From Methanomicrobiales archaeon (lineage in GTDB: Archaea > Halobacteriota > Methanomicrobia > Methanomicrobiales > Methanospirillaceae): 64,000 nucleotides of DNA. The position numbers and the translations under genes were made by a program. Below the pieces are notes generated by a model. That model searched no databases. It was not told the DNA's origin and saw only the letters and a program-made list of their open reading frames with translations. Positions 1-8,747 of this stretch are shown here, piece after piece. Position 1 is the first letter of the stretch. Each line of letters begins with the position of its first letter. Where the stretch lies: contig JANYKQ010000038.1 in assembly GCA_025358115.1 (NCBI GenBank), forward strand, positions 30,509-94,508. The letters are read 5' to 3'.

Positions 1-1
1 G

Positions 2-277
2 CAGGATCTGGTGTTCGATTGTGCATTCCTTGGGGGTACACAAAATCTTGCAGAGATCCTCCCGGTCCTTGCAAAGAAGGTGAAGCGGACGATCGTGATC
101 AATGCAGTCATGGTGAGCACGCTCGAACGGGCGGTAACAATCCTGAAAGAACTCGGGATATTTACTGAAGTGGTGCAGGTGCAGGTTTCACGCTCCTGTG
201 ATATTGCCGGCAGCATCATGTTCAAACCCATAAATCCCGTTTATATCATTGTCGCGAGGGGTAAACCATGCTCATAG
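2..277 (+). CDS. cbiT: cobalt-precorrin-6B C15-methyltransferase/decarboxylase, C-terminal part (5' truncated by window)
   Basis: C-terminal fragment (FLGGTQNLAEILPVLAKKVKRTIVINAV...) directly upstream of the cbi operon; frame open to window edge. Confidence 0.8.
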   Translation, partial: QDLVFDCAFLGGTQNLAEILPVLAKKVKRTIVINAVMVSTLERAVTILKELGIFTEVVQVQVSRSCDIAGSIMFKPINPVYIIVARGKPCS

Positions 278-873
278 GTCTTGGACTCGGACCCGGCAAC
301 CCGGAACTCCTCACGCTCCGGGCTGTCCGGCTGCTTAAGGAAGCTGATACTGTCTTTGCCCCGGGAAGGATTGCCCGGGATCTCATCGCACCCTACCGGG
401 AACCGGTGATGCTGGACTTTCCCATGACCGCTGATGAGACAAAGATCCGCAGGTGTCTTGTCGAGAATGCAGGGAAGATTGCGCCTGTTGCCGACAACGG
501 TCTGGCGGTCTTTGGGATTCTGGGCGATCCCAATTTCTTCTCCACGTTCTCCCGTCTCTGTGCGGTTATTGCCGAGACCCACCCCGGCATTGAGTTCCAT
601 ACAGAACCCGGTATCAGCTCCATCACGGCATTTGCGGCAGCAGCCGGAATCCCGGTCAACAGCAGTTTTTCCGTGTCCGATGGATCGGTGGACAAAGCCG
701 GGATCTTCCTCAAAGTCCGGAAGCCCCGGAAGAAAGCTGCCGAACTGCGCTCGGAAGGGTATACTGATTTTGTACTGGTCGAGCGGATGTTCTTCCCCGA
801 CATGAAGGTGTACCGGAACGAGGATCTTCCTGCCGAGAGCGATTATATGAGCGTGATGTATGCCCGAAAATAA
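268..873 (+). CDS. cbiL: precorrin-2/cobalt-factor II C20-methyltransferase
   Basis: MLIGLGLGPGNPELLTLRAVRLLKEADTVF, tetrapyrrole methylase GxGPG motif; overlaps cbiT. Confidence 0.88.
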   Translation: MLIGLGLGPGNPELLTLRAVRLLKEADTVFAPGRIARDLIAPYREPVMLDFPMTADETKIRRCLVENAGKIAPVADNGLAVFGILGDPNFFSTFSRLCAVIAETHPGIEFHTEPGISSITAFAAAAGIPVNSSFSVSDGSVDKAGIFLKVRKPRKKAAELRSEGYTDFVLVERMFFPDMKVYRNEDLPAESDYMSVMYARK

Positions 874-1594
874 TCCGGATAACGTGATCTGGTTTGTCGG
901 GGCCGGTCCCGGAGATCCCGAGCTGATAACGGTCAAAGGAAGAGCCCTGCTTGACAAAGCAGATGTGCTGCTCTATGCCGGCTCGCTGGTCAATCCCGTT
1001 CTTGTCGCTTCAAGCCCCGCTGCCGAGAAAGTGGACAGCTGGGGCATGCATCTCGATGATATGGTTGCTCTCATGGCCGACCGGGTGCAGAAGGGAAAGA
1101 CCATAGTCCGGCTCCACTCCGGCGACCCGGCACTCTACGGGTCAATCGTGGAGCAGATCGCAGAACTCGAAAAATTAAACATAACGGTCCGGATAGTACC
1201 GGGTGTTTCATCGGTCTTTGCTGCAGCTGCGGCCCTGACTACCGAGTTCACGCCACGGGGTGTATCAGAGACCCTCATCATCACCCGCCCTGCAGGAAAG
1301 ACACTCGAAAAGGACTATATTGCTGAACTTTCAAAGGTCCCGGCCACGATGGCCTTCTTCTTAGGCAGCGAGCACTTTTTTGCAATAACAGAAAAACTGG
1401 AATGCCCGAAAGAGACCCCGGCTGCGGTGATCTTCCATGCCTCATGGCCTGATCAGCAGGTGATCTATGGTACTGTGGCCGATATTGCCCAGAGGGCCCA
1501 GGCCGCCGGCATAACAAAATCGGCCCTGCTCATTGTGGGAAAAGCCGTTAAGGGAACAGAATCCGGGTACCAGCGATCCCATCTCTATTCATGA
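860..1594 (+). CDS. cbiF: cobalt-precorrin-4 C11-methyltransferase
   Basis: VWFVGAGPGDPELITVKGRALLDKADVLLYAGSLVNPVL typical of CbiF/CobM. Confidence 0.92.
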   Translation: MPENNPDNVIWFVGAGPGDPELITVKGRALLDKADVLLYAGSLVNPVLVASSPAAEKVDSWGMHLDDMVALMADRVQKGKTIVRLHSGDPALYGSIVEQIAELEKLNITVRIVPGVSSVFAAAAALTTEFTPRGVSETLIITRPAGKTLEKDYIAELSKVPATMAFFLGSEHFFAITEKLECPKETPAAVIFHASWPDQQVIYGTVADIAQRAQAAGITKSALLIVGKAVKGTESGYQRSHLYS

Positions 1595-2463
1595 CCGACA
1601 CTGTTGTTATCACGTTTCCCTATTCCCGCCCGGATGCAGAACGCATTGCCGCATTTCTCGGGGCCGATGTAGTGGAATATTCTACAGAAATTTTTACTAC
1701 GGTTTTCCAGGACCGGAAGCGGATCGTAGCCCTGATGTCGATGGGGATTGTTGTGCGGAAGATCGGCCCGCTGCTTGAGGACAAGTGGACTGATCCGGCG
1801 GTTGTTGTCGTGAGCCCGGATTGCCGGTATGCAGTACCGGTTCTCGGAGGCCATCATGGGGCCAATGAGCTCGCAAAGGAGCTTGCAGGACTCGGCATGC
1901 AGCCGGTCATTACGACTGCAACGGAGTCCCGTGGACGGAATTCTGTTGAGACCATTGCGGAACGGACGGGAACTGAAGTCCTCAACCGGGATTCGACCCG
2001 CCAGGTGAACGCGGCCCTCTTAAACGCCGATATTCCGGTGCATGCGGTGGAGGGACCAGCCATCGTGCTAGCCGGTCCGGATGTTTCGATCCTCATAAAA
2101 AAAGGAGAATATTCGGTTGGTATCGGCTGCCGGAAAGGTGTCGGGTCTGCAGAAGTGGTAGACGCCGTGCGGCAGGCGCTAGCAGAGAACTCAATTTCAG
2201 AAGATGAGGTTTTTGTCTATGCAACAACCATCAAAAAATTCAACGAGGCCGGCCTTGTCGAAGCAGTCGGGGTACTTTCTGGCAATTTAATATTCCTTGA
2301 CGACGATACCATAAATGCACAGGCAGGAACAGGTCCTTCGCGGGCATCCAGGATCGGTCTTCTCGGGGTTGCCGAGCCCTGCGCACTGGCAACATCCAAG
2401 AGAAAAACGCTCATTATGATAAAAAAAGTTTACGGGAGAGTTACGGTTGCCATCGCACGCTGA
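1591..2463 (+). CDS. cbiG: cobalt-precorrin-5A hydrolase
   Basis: MGIVVRKIGPLLEDKWTDPAVVVVSPDCRYAVPVLGGHHGANELA and VGIGCRKG motifs of CbiG. Confidence 0.92.
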   Translation: MTDTVVITFPYSRPDAERIAAFLGADVVEYSTEIFTTVFQDRKRIVALMSMGIVVRKIGPLLEDKWTDPAVVVVSPDCRYAVPVLGGHHGANELAKELAGLGMQPVITTATESRGRNSVETIAERTGTEVLNRDSTRQVNAALLNADIPVHAVEGPAIVLAGPDVSILIKKGEYSVGIGCRKGVGSAEVVDAVRQALAENSISEDEVFVYATTIKKFNEAGLVEAVGVLSGNLIFLDDDTINAQAGTGPSRASRIGLLGVAEPCALATSKRKTLIMIKKVYGRVTVAIAR

Positions 2464-3232
2464 ACCATTGAAGGGAAGTCTTGCCATCGTGGGCTTAGGT
2501 CCCGGCAAGAGGGAGTATATGACCGCCCGGGCGTTAAAGGTCATAGCGGGAGCAGAGTACGTGCTCGGGCACCATACCTATCTTGAACCGCTCGAACCCC
2601 TGCTGAAAGGCAAGACGGTGATCAGCAGTTCGATGGGAAAGGAAGTGGACCGGGCCCAGCAGGCAATCGACCTGGCAAAGGCACATGCGGTTGCCATTGT
2701 CTCGGGCGGCGATGCCGGGGTCTATGGCATGGCAAGTATCGTGCTCGAAGTGCTCGAACATTCCGGGGCAGAGATCGAAGTCGAGATTATCCCGGGCGTG
2801 ACTGCAGCCAATGCCGCCGCATCGCGGGTCGGCTCCCCGCTTTCAAGCGATTTTGCGGTGATAAGCTTATCAGACCTGTTAACACCGCTTGAGATCATTG
2901 AAAAACGGCTCGATGCCGTCTTTTCAATCGGGATCCCGGTGGTCCTGTACAACCCGAAGAGCCGGGGCCGGCCGCACAACTTTGCCCTTGCAGTTGAGCA
3001 TGCCCGGAAACATCTTGGCAGCGGAACGCCGATTGCCATTGTAAAAAATGCCCTGCGCGAGAATGAAGAGACGATCATCACCACGCTGGGCGAGATCGAA
3101 GCACATGAACCTGCCATCGATATGCACACGACTGTCATCATCGGGGGCAGCGAGACGAGGATATGGAGGATGGGAAACAATGTCAAAGGAATCATCACAC
3201 CACGCGGGTACCACCGCAAATACGTATATTGA
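2447..3232 (+). CDS. cbiH: precorrin-3B/cobalt-factor III C17-methyltransferase
   Basis: LAIVGLGPGKREYMTARALKVIAGAEYVLGHHTYLE...VSGGDAGVYGMA typical of CbiH/CobJ. Confidence 0.92.
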   Translation: MPSHAEPLKGSLAIVGLGPGKREYMTARALKVIAGAEYVLGHHTYLEPLEPLLKGKTVISSSMGKEVDRAQQAIDLAKAHAVAIVSGGDAGVYGMASIVLEVLEHSGAEIEVEIIPGVTAANAAASRVGSPLSSDFAVISLSDLLTPLEIIEKRLDAVFSIGIPVVLYNPKSRGRPHNFALAVEHARKHLGSGTPIAIVKNALRENEETIITTLGEIEAHEPAIDMHTTVIIGGSETRIWRMGNNVKGIITPRGYHRKYVY

Positions 3233-3845
3233 TCCGGGTGCCGACACCCGCGAAGGGTACGCAATCTCGCAGAAATCCCGTATTCTCGCTCGCGAGATGG
3301 TAGGCAATGCAACTCCCGAAGATCGCATCCGGCAGCGCTGCTCGATTGCGGTCGGGGATTTCTCCATGGCGCCCCTCCTCCGGTTCGGGCACGATCCGAT
3401 TCCTGCTGCACTCCGGGCACTCGAATCCTGTGCCCCGATCATCACGGATATCCGGATGGTGCAGGTCGGCATCCAGAAGAAAGGGCATACGAGCGAGGTC
3501 ATCTGTGCACTCGATTACGGAGCAGAGATTGTGAAGGAACGAGGCATTACCCGGAGTTCGGCCGGGTTCCTTGCCCTGAAGGACCGGCTCCCGGGTTCCA
3601 TAGTTGTGATCGGTAATGCCCCGTCCGCACTGCTCATGCTCTGCGAGTTTGTAAGAGAGGGCATCCGCCCGGCAGTGATCATCGGCACGCCAGTGGGTTT
3701 TGTCAATGCAGCCGAATCAAAAGAGGTCCTGCGGACAATCGATATCCCGTCGATATCCAATGAAGGCACGCGGGGCGGCACACCGGTTGCTGTCGCCGCT
3801 ATCAACGAGTGCATCACGATCTTTATTGAAGGCGCAAAAAAATGA
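3180..3845 (+). CDS. cbiC: cobalt-precorrin-8 methylmutase
   Basis: Frame of ORF 3048..3845 with a more plausible ATG at 3180 (MSKESSHHAG...); IAVGDFSMAPLLRF and IGTPVGFVNAAESKE motifs. Confidence 0.9.
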   Translation: MSKESSHHAGTTANTYIDPGADTREGYAISQKSRILAREMVGNATPEDRIRQRCSIAVGDFSMAPLLRFGHDPIPAALRALESCAPIITDIRMVQVGIQKKGHTSEVICALDYGAEIVKERGITRSSAGFLALKDRLPGSIVVIGNAPSALLMLCEFVREGIRPAVIIGTPVGFVNAAESKEVLRTIDIPSISNEGTRGGTPVAVAAINECITIFIEGAKK

Positions 3846-4849
3846 GGGATCCGGTCACCGGCTTTGAATATCCTGACTCCTGGGTGGAGCGGTGTACTGA
3901 TCCGGCCCGGCTCCTGCTCGCTGAGCAGGGACTGGGAGTTCTCACTTCATCCGGGACGGTCCTCAAACGCGGGTTTACCACCGGCACGACCGCAGCTGCT
4001 GCCTGCAAAGCGGCAGTCCTCTCCCTTTCCGGAAAAACAATTTCAATGGTTTCGCTCTGTATTCCCTGCGGACTTGTTGTCAGTGTCCCGGCAGATGCAC
4101 ATGCGGGGAAAGCATCCTGCAAAAAATATGCCGGTGATTACCCCTCGGACGTGACTGCTGGTATCGATATTGTTGCAGAGGCAACTCCCCTGCCGGGCTG
4201 CATCCGGATCGAGGCTGGTGAAGGAATCGGCCGCTTTGTTCGGGATACCCCCCGGTATCGTAATGGCGAGCCGGCTATCAGCACCCCTTCATATGACTGT
4301 ATCCTGTGTTCGATCCGGGAAGCAGTGGAAGCAACCGGACTCTCCGGTGTTCTCGTAAAACTCCATATACCTGAGGGAGCAGCGGTTGCCGGAAAAACCC
4401 TCAACTCCCGGGTAGGTGTGACAGGAGGCATCTCCATTCTCGGGACCACCGGGCTCGTTGAACCCTGGGATGATCACCTGGAAGAATCAGTATGCGGACA
4501 GGTATCCCAGGCAAAAAACCCGGTGATCACGACCGGGAGAATCGGCCTGCGGTACGCCCGGCTGCTCTACCCGGAACATGAAGTGATCCTTGTTGGCGGA
4601 AAAATAGGCGAAGCCCTGGATGCTGCTCACGGAGCGGTGATCCTCTGTGGTCTGCCTGCCCTGATCCTCCGTTACATCAACCCGCACATTCTCGAAGGCA
4701 CCGGTTTTGCTACCGTTGAAGAATTTTCCGTATCCCCTTTGTTCAGGTCCGTCATGCAGGTGACTCTTGCGGAGTTCAAAAAAGAGCGGCCATCGGTTCA
4801 TGTCATGCTCATCGATCGCAACGGCACCATAATCGGGGAGAGTCCATGA
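3842..4849 (+). CDS. cbiD: cobalt-precorrin-5B C1-methyltransferase
   Basis: KRGFTTGTTAAAACKAA motif; ATGA-type overlap with cbiC. Confidence 0.92.
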   Translation: MRDPVTGFEYPDSWVERCTDPARLLLAEQGLGVLTSSGTVLKRGFTTGTTAAAACKAAVLSLSGKTISMVSLCIPCGLVVSVPADAHAGKASCKKYAGDYPSDVTAGIDIVAEATPLPGCIRIEAGEGIGRFVRDTPRYRNGEPAISTPSYDCILCSIREAVEATGLSGVLVKLHIPEGAAVAGKTLNSRVGVTGGISILGTTGLVEPWDDHLEESVCGQVSQAKNPVITTGRIGLRYARLLYPEHEVILVGGKIGEALDAAHGAVILCGLPALILRYINPHILEGTGFATVEEFSVSPLFRSVMQVTLAEFKKERPSVHVMLIDRNGTIIGESP

Positions 4850-5430
4850 TTATTATTGGCGTTGGCTGTGGGCCGGGGATGCTCACCCGGCAGGCGATCC
4901 ATGCGATCGGCATTGCAACCATCATCTATGGATCTGACCGGGCAATCGAGATCGCACAACCCTTTATCTCTCCGGGATGTGTGGTCAGGACTATCGATGA
5001 TTTCAAGGCGCTGCACCAGTTGCCGGAGGAGGCCGTTGTTCTGTCAACCGGCGATCCTATGCTGGCCGGGCTCGGGTATCTTCCGGGGACCGTAATTCCC
5101 GGGATCTCTTCTTTGCAGGTGGCTGCAGCCCGGTTGCACATTCCCTTAGCCCGTATTGCTGTTGTCGTGGCGCATGGAAGGGGACATGAACAGGGAATGA
5201 CTGAGACCCTTGAGGAAGTGCAGCGGGGAAAGATTGTCTATCTTCTTGCCGATCCCAAATTTAATGTTGAGGAACTGTATCGTCGCTTGTCAGCATTGTC
5301 GAGCCGCCCGCTCCGGATCGCAGTCTGCGAGAACCTTGGATATTCCGATGAGCTCATAATTACCGGTGAGATCGCAGCTCCTCCTGTACCAAAAGCGGAT
5401 CTCTACTCGCTGGTTATCGGAAATTTCTGA
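4846..5430 (+). CDS. cbiE: cobalt-precorrin-7 C5-methyltransferase
   Basis: MIIIGVGCGPGMLTRQAIHAI, tetrapyrrole methylase; last gene of the operon. Confidence 0.88.
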   Translation: MIIIGVGCGPGMLTRQAIHAIGIATIIYGSDRAIEIAQPFISPGCVVRTIDDFKALHQLPEEAVVLSTGDPMLAGLGYLPGTVIPGISSLQVAAARLHIPLARIAVVVAHGRGHEQGMTETLEEVQRGKIVYLLADPKFNVEELYRRLSALSSRPLRIAVCENLGYSDELIITGEIAAPPVPKADLYSLVIGNF

Positions 5431-5528
5431 TCTGTTTTTATCAGGATTCAGATAAAAGGACCGGTCATTCGGATAACAAAGCTTTTTTCCTGCCGGATTT
5501 GATAGTGAAGAGAGGAATGAGTTTACCT

Positions 5529-5705
5529 ATGGATAAAGCAACCAAAATGCAATTGAGTGTCCTGTTCTTTGTGATCGGCCTTGCAATGATATTCATGCAG
5601 GATCTCAAACGCCTGGATACGATCAACCTTGGCTTCTCCATGCCGTTTGCCATCATGTTCTATATCGGCCTGATCTTCATGGTCATCGGGTATTACCTGA
5701 AATAA
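5529..5705 (+). CDS. small membrane protein (2 predicted TM segments)
   Basis: MDKATKMQLSVLFFVIGLAMIFMQ...MPFAIMFYIGLIFMVIGYYLK; internal ATG in ORF 5499..5705. Confidence 0.5.
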   Translation: MDKATKMQLSVLFFVIGLAMIFMQDLKRLDTINLGFSMPFAIMFYIGLIFMVIGYYLK

Positions 5706-5758
5706 AGCGGTATACCCCGGTAAACGCCGGTGCCATAAGGAGGAAATGTTCTCTCTTC

Positions 5759-5904
5759 GGCTCTGTTGAAATCCTCTAAAAATGGGGGGGGTCAAGGGGA
5801 TGCTCCCCTTGGGTTGCCTCCCCCTCTGGGGGAGAGATGGGGTCCCCCTCCAAATGGCCTATAAGAGAAAGCGAATCACCGGAAATAGGATTTCAACAGT
5901 GGCC
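5759..5904 (+). repeat. Repeat A copy 1 (TIR-bounded ~145-bp element)
   Basis: GGCTCTGTTGAAATCCT ... AGGATTTCAACAGTGGCC with the G/C-hairpin core shared with other copies. Confidence 0.85.
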
Positions 5905-5913
5905 TCTTTTCTT

Positions 5914-6441
5914 TTAATTCCCGGTTATTTCCGGTTTTTTCTCCCGGCTGATCTTGATCTCGCACTGGCGATCACCGGTGCACATGGACCGGACATAGCG
6001 TGTCATGTACTCTTTATTTAAGGACGGAACCGTCAGGAGCGTGAGGGCCATGCACCGTGGAAAGGTCTGCTCCCCGTTCATCCCCATCCTGTATCCCGTG
6101 TCAAGGAACGGGCAGCGTTTGATCAGGATCACCGAACCATCCTCTGACACGTCGATTGTTTCGCTCCTGCAGTCCGGGCCAAAAAGGATCGTCATGACGG
6201 TCCTCATGCTCTCTGCGAGATCGTGTGAATTCTTTACCGGTAACCCGAGATCCCGGGCAGTGGTGACTGCCATTGAGGAAAGTTCGATCCAGATCTCCCG
6301 TTCGATCTCATCATATCTTTCTCCAATAACTTTTCTGAATGCAACATCGTACAGGGCAGGTATCCGTGCAGCGCACTCCGCCGCGAGCCGCCACTTGATA
6401 TCATCGGGAATGGATTTGAGATCGGACAAACCGGTTGTCAC
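5914..6441 (-). CDS. hypothetical cysteine-containing protein (possible L-2-amino-thiazoline-4-carboxylate hydrolase-like fold)
   Basis: Complete 175-aa ORF; C..CPF..C..C pattern; family assignment tentative. Confidence 0.55.
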   Translation of the reverse strand: MTTGLSDLKSIPDDIKWRLAAECAARIPALYDVAFRKVIGERYDEIEREIWIELSSMAVTTARDLGLPVKNSHDLAESMRTVMTILFGPDCRSETIDVSEDGSVILIKRCPFLDTGYRMGMNGEQTFPRCMALTLLTVPSLNKEYMTRYVRSMCTGDRQCEIKISREKKPEITGN

Positions 6442-6613
6442 CTCAGGTACTCGTTTATAGGAAATCCGGTTATTTCAATGATCGTCTTGCTGCAATTCGT
6501 TCCTTGTTTTTTCAACCGTTTTCCTGCTTTACCGTACCGATAAAAACTCATGAATGGATAGTGATGAAGATAAAAAAAGATCAAAAATTGTCGAAAGGAT
6601 ATTGTCGGTGCGC

Positions 6614-7054
6614 TTATCTCGTGTAAGCGGATGGAGGAGCACCCGCTTTTCCGGCATGATTGTTCTTTTCTGTTTCCCCGAGTTTCAATAACGCTTCTTC
6701 AGCGGCAAGCTTTACAAAGCAATTATCCTTCTCACAGGTCTCCATAAGAGCCTGCGATGCGGATGGGTGACCGATTGTCCCGAGTGCCTGGGCTGTTGCA
6801 AATCGTACATCCTGGTCATGATCCTCAAGGAGTTTTACAAGATGATCAATGGATCGCACATCACCAATATTGCCCAGTGCGTCGGCTGCCATATATCTCA
6901 CCCATTTGTCGTCATCTTTGAGGGCCTTGTGCAGGTATTCGACTGCCGGTTGTCCGAAATTTCCCAGTGCGATGACTGATATCCAGCGCTCTGGCCGGTC
7001 CTTGTCCTGCAGTTGTTTGTAGATCGTTTCCGTCTTCTTCATCTCCCGTCCCAA
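6614..7054 (-). CDS. HEAT-repeat (PBS-lyase-type) protein
   Basis: Repeats AVEYLHKALKDDDKWVRYMAADALGNIGDVRSIDHLVKLLEDHDQDVRFATAQALGTIG. Confidence 0.85.
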   Translation of the reverse strand: MGREMKKTETIYKQLQDKDRPERWISVIALGNFGQPAVEYLHKALKDDDKWVRYMAADALGNIGDVRSIDHLVKLLEDHDQDVRFATAQALGTIGHPSASQALMETCEKDNCFVKLAAEEALLKLGETEKNNHAGKAGAPPSAYTR

Positions 7055-7146
7055 CTAGTTGGGATGAATCATAATATCCGGTGAGATATATTGAATATTT
7101 GCAATACTTGTATGCATGGCAGATCTGCTGACAACAGAAAATTTTT

Positions 7147-7283
7147 GGCTCTGTTAAAATCCTATAATCAGTGATTCGCTTTCTCTTATAGGCCATTTGG
7201 AAGGTGACACCCTCTCTCCCCCAGAGGGGGAGGCAAACCAAGGGGAGCATCCCCTTGACCCATCTTCTTTTTGAGAATTTTCC
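7147..7283 (-). repeat. Repeat A copy 2 (inverted orientation; right TIR degenerate)
   Basis: GGCTCTGTTAAAATCCT...GATTCGCTTTCTCTTATAGGCCATTTGG...CTCCCCCAGAGGGGGAG...AGGGGAGCATCCCCTT; a solo TIR end ATTTCAACAGAGC lies at 7541-7553. Confidence 0.8.
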
Positions 7284-7349
7284 CATGAAAAACAGATTTT
7301 TCGTTCAGTTTAATTAAAGGGTCCCCGCTCAAAATACCAACAGGATTGT

Positions 7350-7523
7350 GCCGCCGCCCCCAACGGGGCTTCCTGTGCGGCGGTTCAAGGACTAAAATAC
7401 TTCCCCGTAAACAGATTTGCCCTGCGAGGCCCCGCCGAGGCGGCTGAGCGACCCCAAAAAGGGGGTGGGAAGATTCCTGAGGTCCATAAGTAGGGGTATC
7501 AGATTTTCATGCTTTGGGTCCGA
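7350..7523 (+). repeat. Repeat B copy 1 (GC-rich ~170-bp element)
   Basis: GCCGCCCCCAACGGGGCTTC...GATTTGCCCTGCGAGGCCCCGCCGAGGCGGCTGAGCGACCCCAAAAAGGGGGTGGGAAGATTCCTGA...CAGATTTTCAT matches 38674-38840. Confidence 0.75.
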
Positions 7524-7717
7524 ACACTTTGTTCATGTGCATTTCAACAGAGCAAAAATTTTAGTTTTTAAAACACAAAAAAATGCCGGGATTTTTTTTG
7601 TTTCAACTGTTTTCCATCAATTCAAAATGAATAAGCAATGTGAATAATCACCGTGATCTTTACAATTCCAAGCCGGATAATGAATTCACTCCTTTTTTAG
7701 TTCCGGATTTTCGGGTG

Positions 7718-8599
7718 TCACGAAACCAGGGAATAGCGGTTTTGTGAGCATTCCAAAAAACCCTCGCTCATAAGCGCTTCAATAATCCGTAAAACCCGGT
7801 CCGGTTCCTCGCTGAATATTCCGGCGATCTCATCAGAAGTCTGGCCCGGTGTTGCCAGGAGTAATGCTATTATCCTGCCGCGGATCCTGCGATCCGATCC
7901 TTCGAATGCTGACTGTTTCGTGTAGTGGATGCTTCTCCGGTTCGGGTTTATCACGGTTTTTTTAAGTGCTGTTCCCAGGTCCATGAGTGCCCAGTACCAT
8001 ACCCGGGAATCGTCCGGGAGAGCCCGCTCTGCTATGGGAAGTATTTCTGCATCGTTTACGGATGACGCATCGGGAAAAAAGAAGTGGATGAATACTCTGC
8101 GGATGTTGGTCTCTATAAATACCACCGGCATATTGAACGCAAAAGCGCAGATGGATGAGGCAGTTGCTCTGCCGATACCGGGAAATGTCGCAAGGGTATC
8201 AACATCTGCCGGGAGCACTCCGCCGTACTCGTTCATCACGCGCTGTGCACATTTTTGCAGTGCTATTGCACGCCGGTTATACCCCATGCCCTGCCATGCG
8301 GCCAGGATATCGGCAAGCGGGGCCTGCGCAAGCGAAGCAAAATCCGGAAACGCAGCCAGAAACTCCGGGTACTTTGTTGAAACCCGTTCTACCTGCGTCT
8401 GCTGGAGCATGATCTCGGATACAAGAATCCTGTAGGGATCGGTAGTGTCGCGCCATGCCATGGGTCGGCCGTGCTGACAGTAATAGTCGAGAACCATCTC
8501 CCGGAATGCTGAAACACCGGTAACCGGATCAAATTTTTGAGAATCAATCCGGTCAGCATCTTCAAGGGTAGCCTGAATTGTAATTTTTTTGGATTTCAT
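7718..8599 (-). CDS. mutY: MutY-like A/G-specific adenine glycosylase (HhH-GPD) without Fe-S cluster cysteines, with C-terminal winged-helix-like segment
   Basis: WRDTTDPYRILVSEIMLQQTQVERV...FPGIGRATASSICAFAF...FIETNIRRVF; upstream of mutL/mutS. Confidence 0.82.
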   Translation of the reverse strand: MKSKKITIQATLEDADRIDSQKFDPVTGVSAFREMVLDYYCQHGRPMAWRDTTDPYRILVSEIMLQQTQVERVSTKYPEFLAAFPDFASLAQAPLADILAAWQGMGYNRRAIALQKCAQRVMNEYGGVLPADVDTLATFPGIGRATASSICAFAFNMPVVFIETNIRRVFIHFFFPDASSVNDAEILPIAERALPDDSRVWYWALMDLGTALKKTVINPNRRSIHYTKQSAFEGSDRRIRGRIIALLLATPGQTSDEIAGIFSEEPDRVLRIIEALMSEGFLECSQNRYSLVS

Positions 8600-8747
8600 A
8601 CCAGCATCCGGGGGATCACGTTGTGTCGTACGATGTACTCAATCCTGGATGATAATCATTCAGGTAATGACAAAAACAGTTCAATATTTTTTTAGTTTTA
8701 TAAACGTAAGCCGGATCTTCGTGACCCGGCACCGGACGTAAAAATGC

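Noticed and set aside
241-957. 238-aa minus-strand ORF overlapping cbiL/cbiF
   Set aside because: Antisense to clearly recognisable cbi genes; composition is a by-product of high-GC codon usage.
5782-6021. 79-aa ORF MGGVKGMLPLGCLPLWGRDGVPLQMAYKRKRITGNRIST and the similar ORFs at 6912..7286 and 26167..26490
   Set aside because: The shared peptide (VKGM.PL..LPL...G) is the translation of Repeat A, not a conserved protein family.
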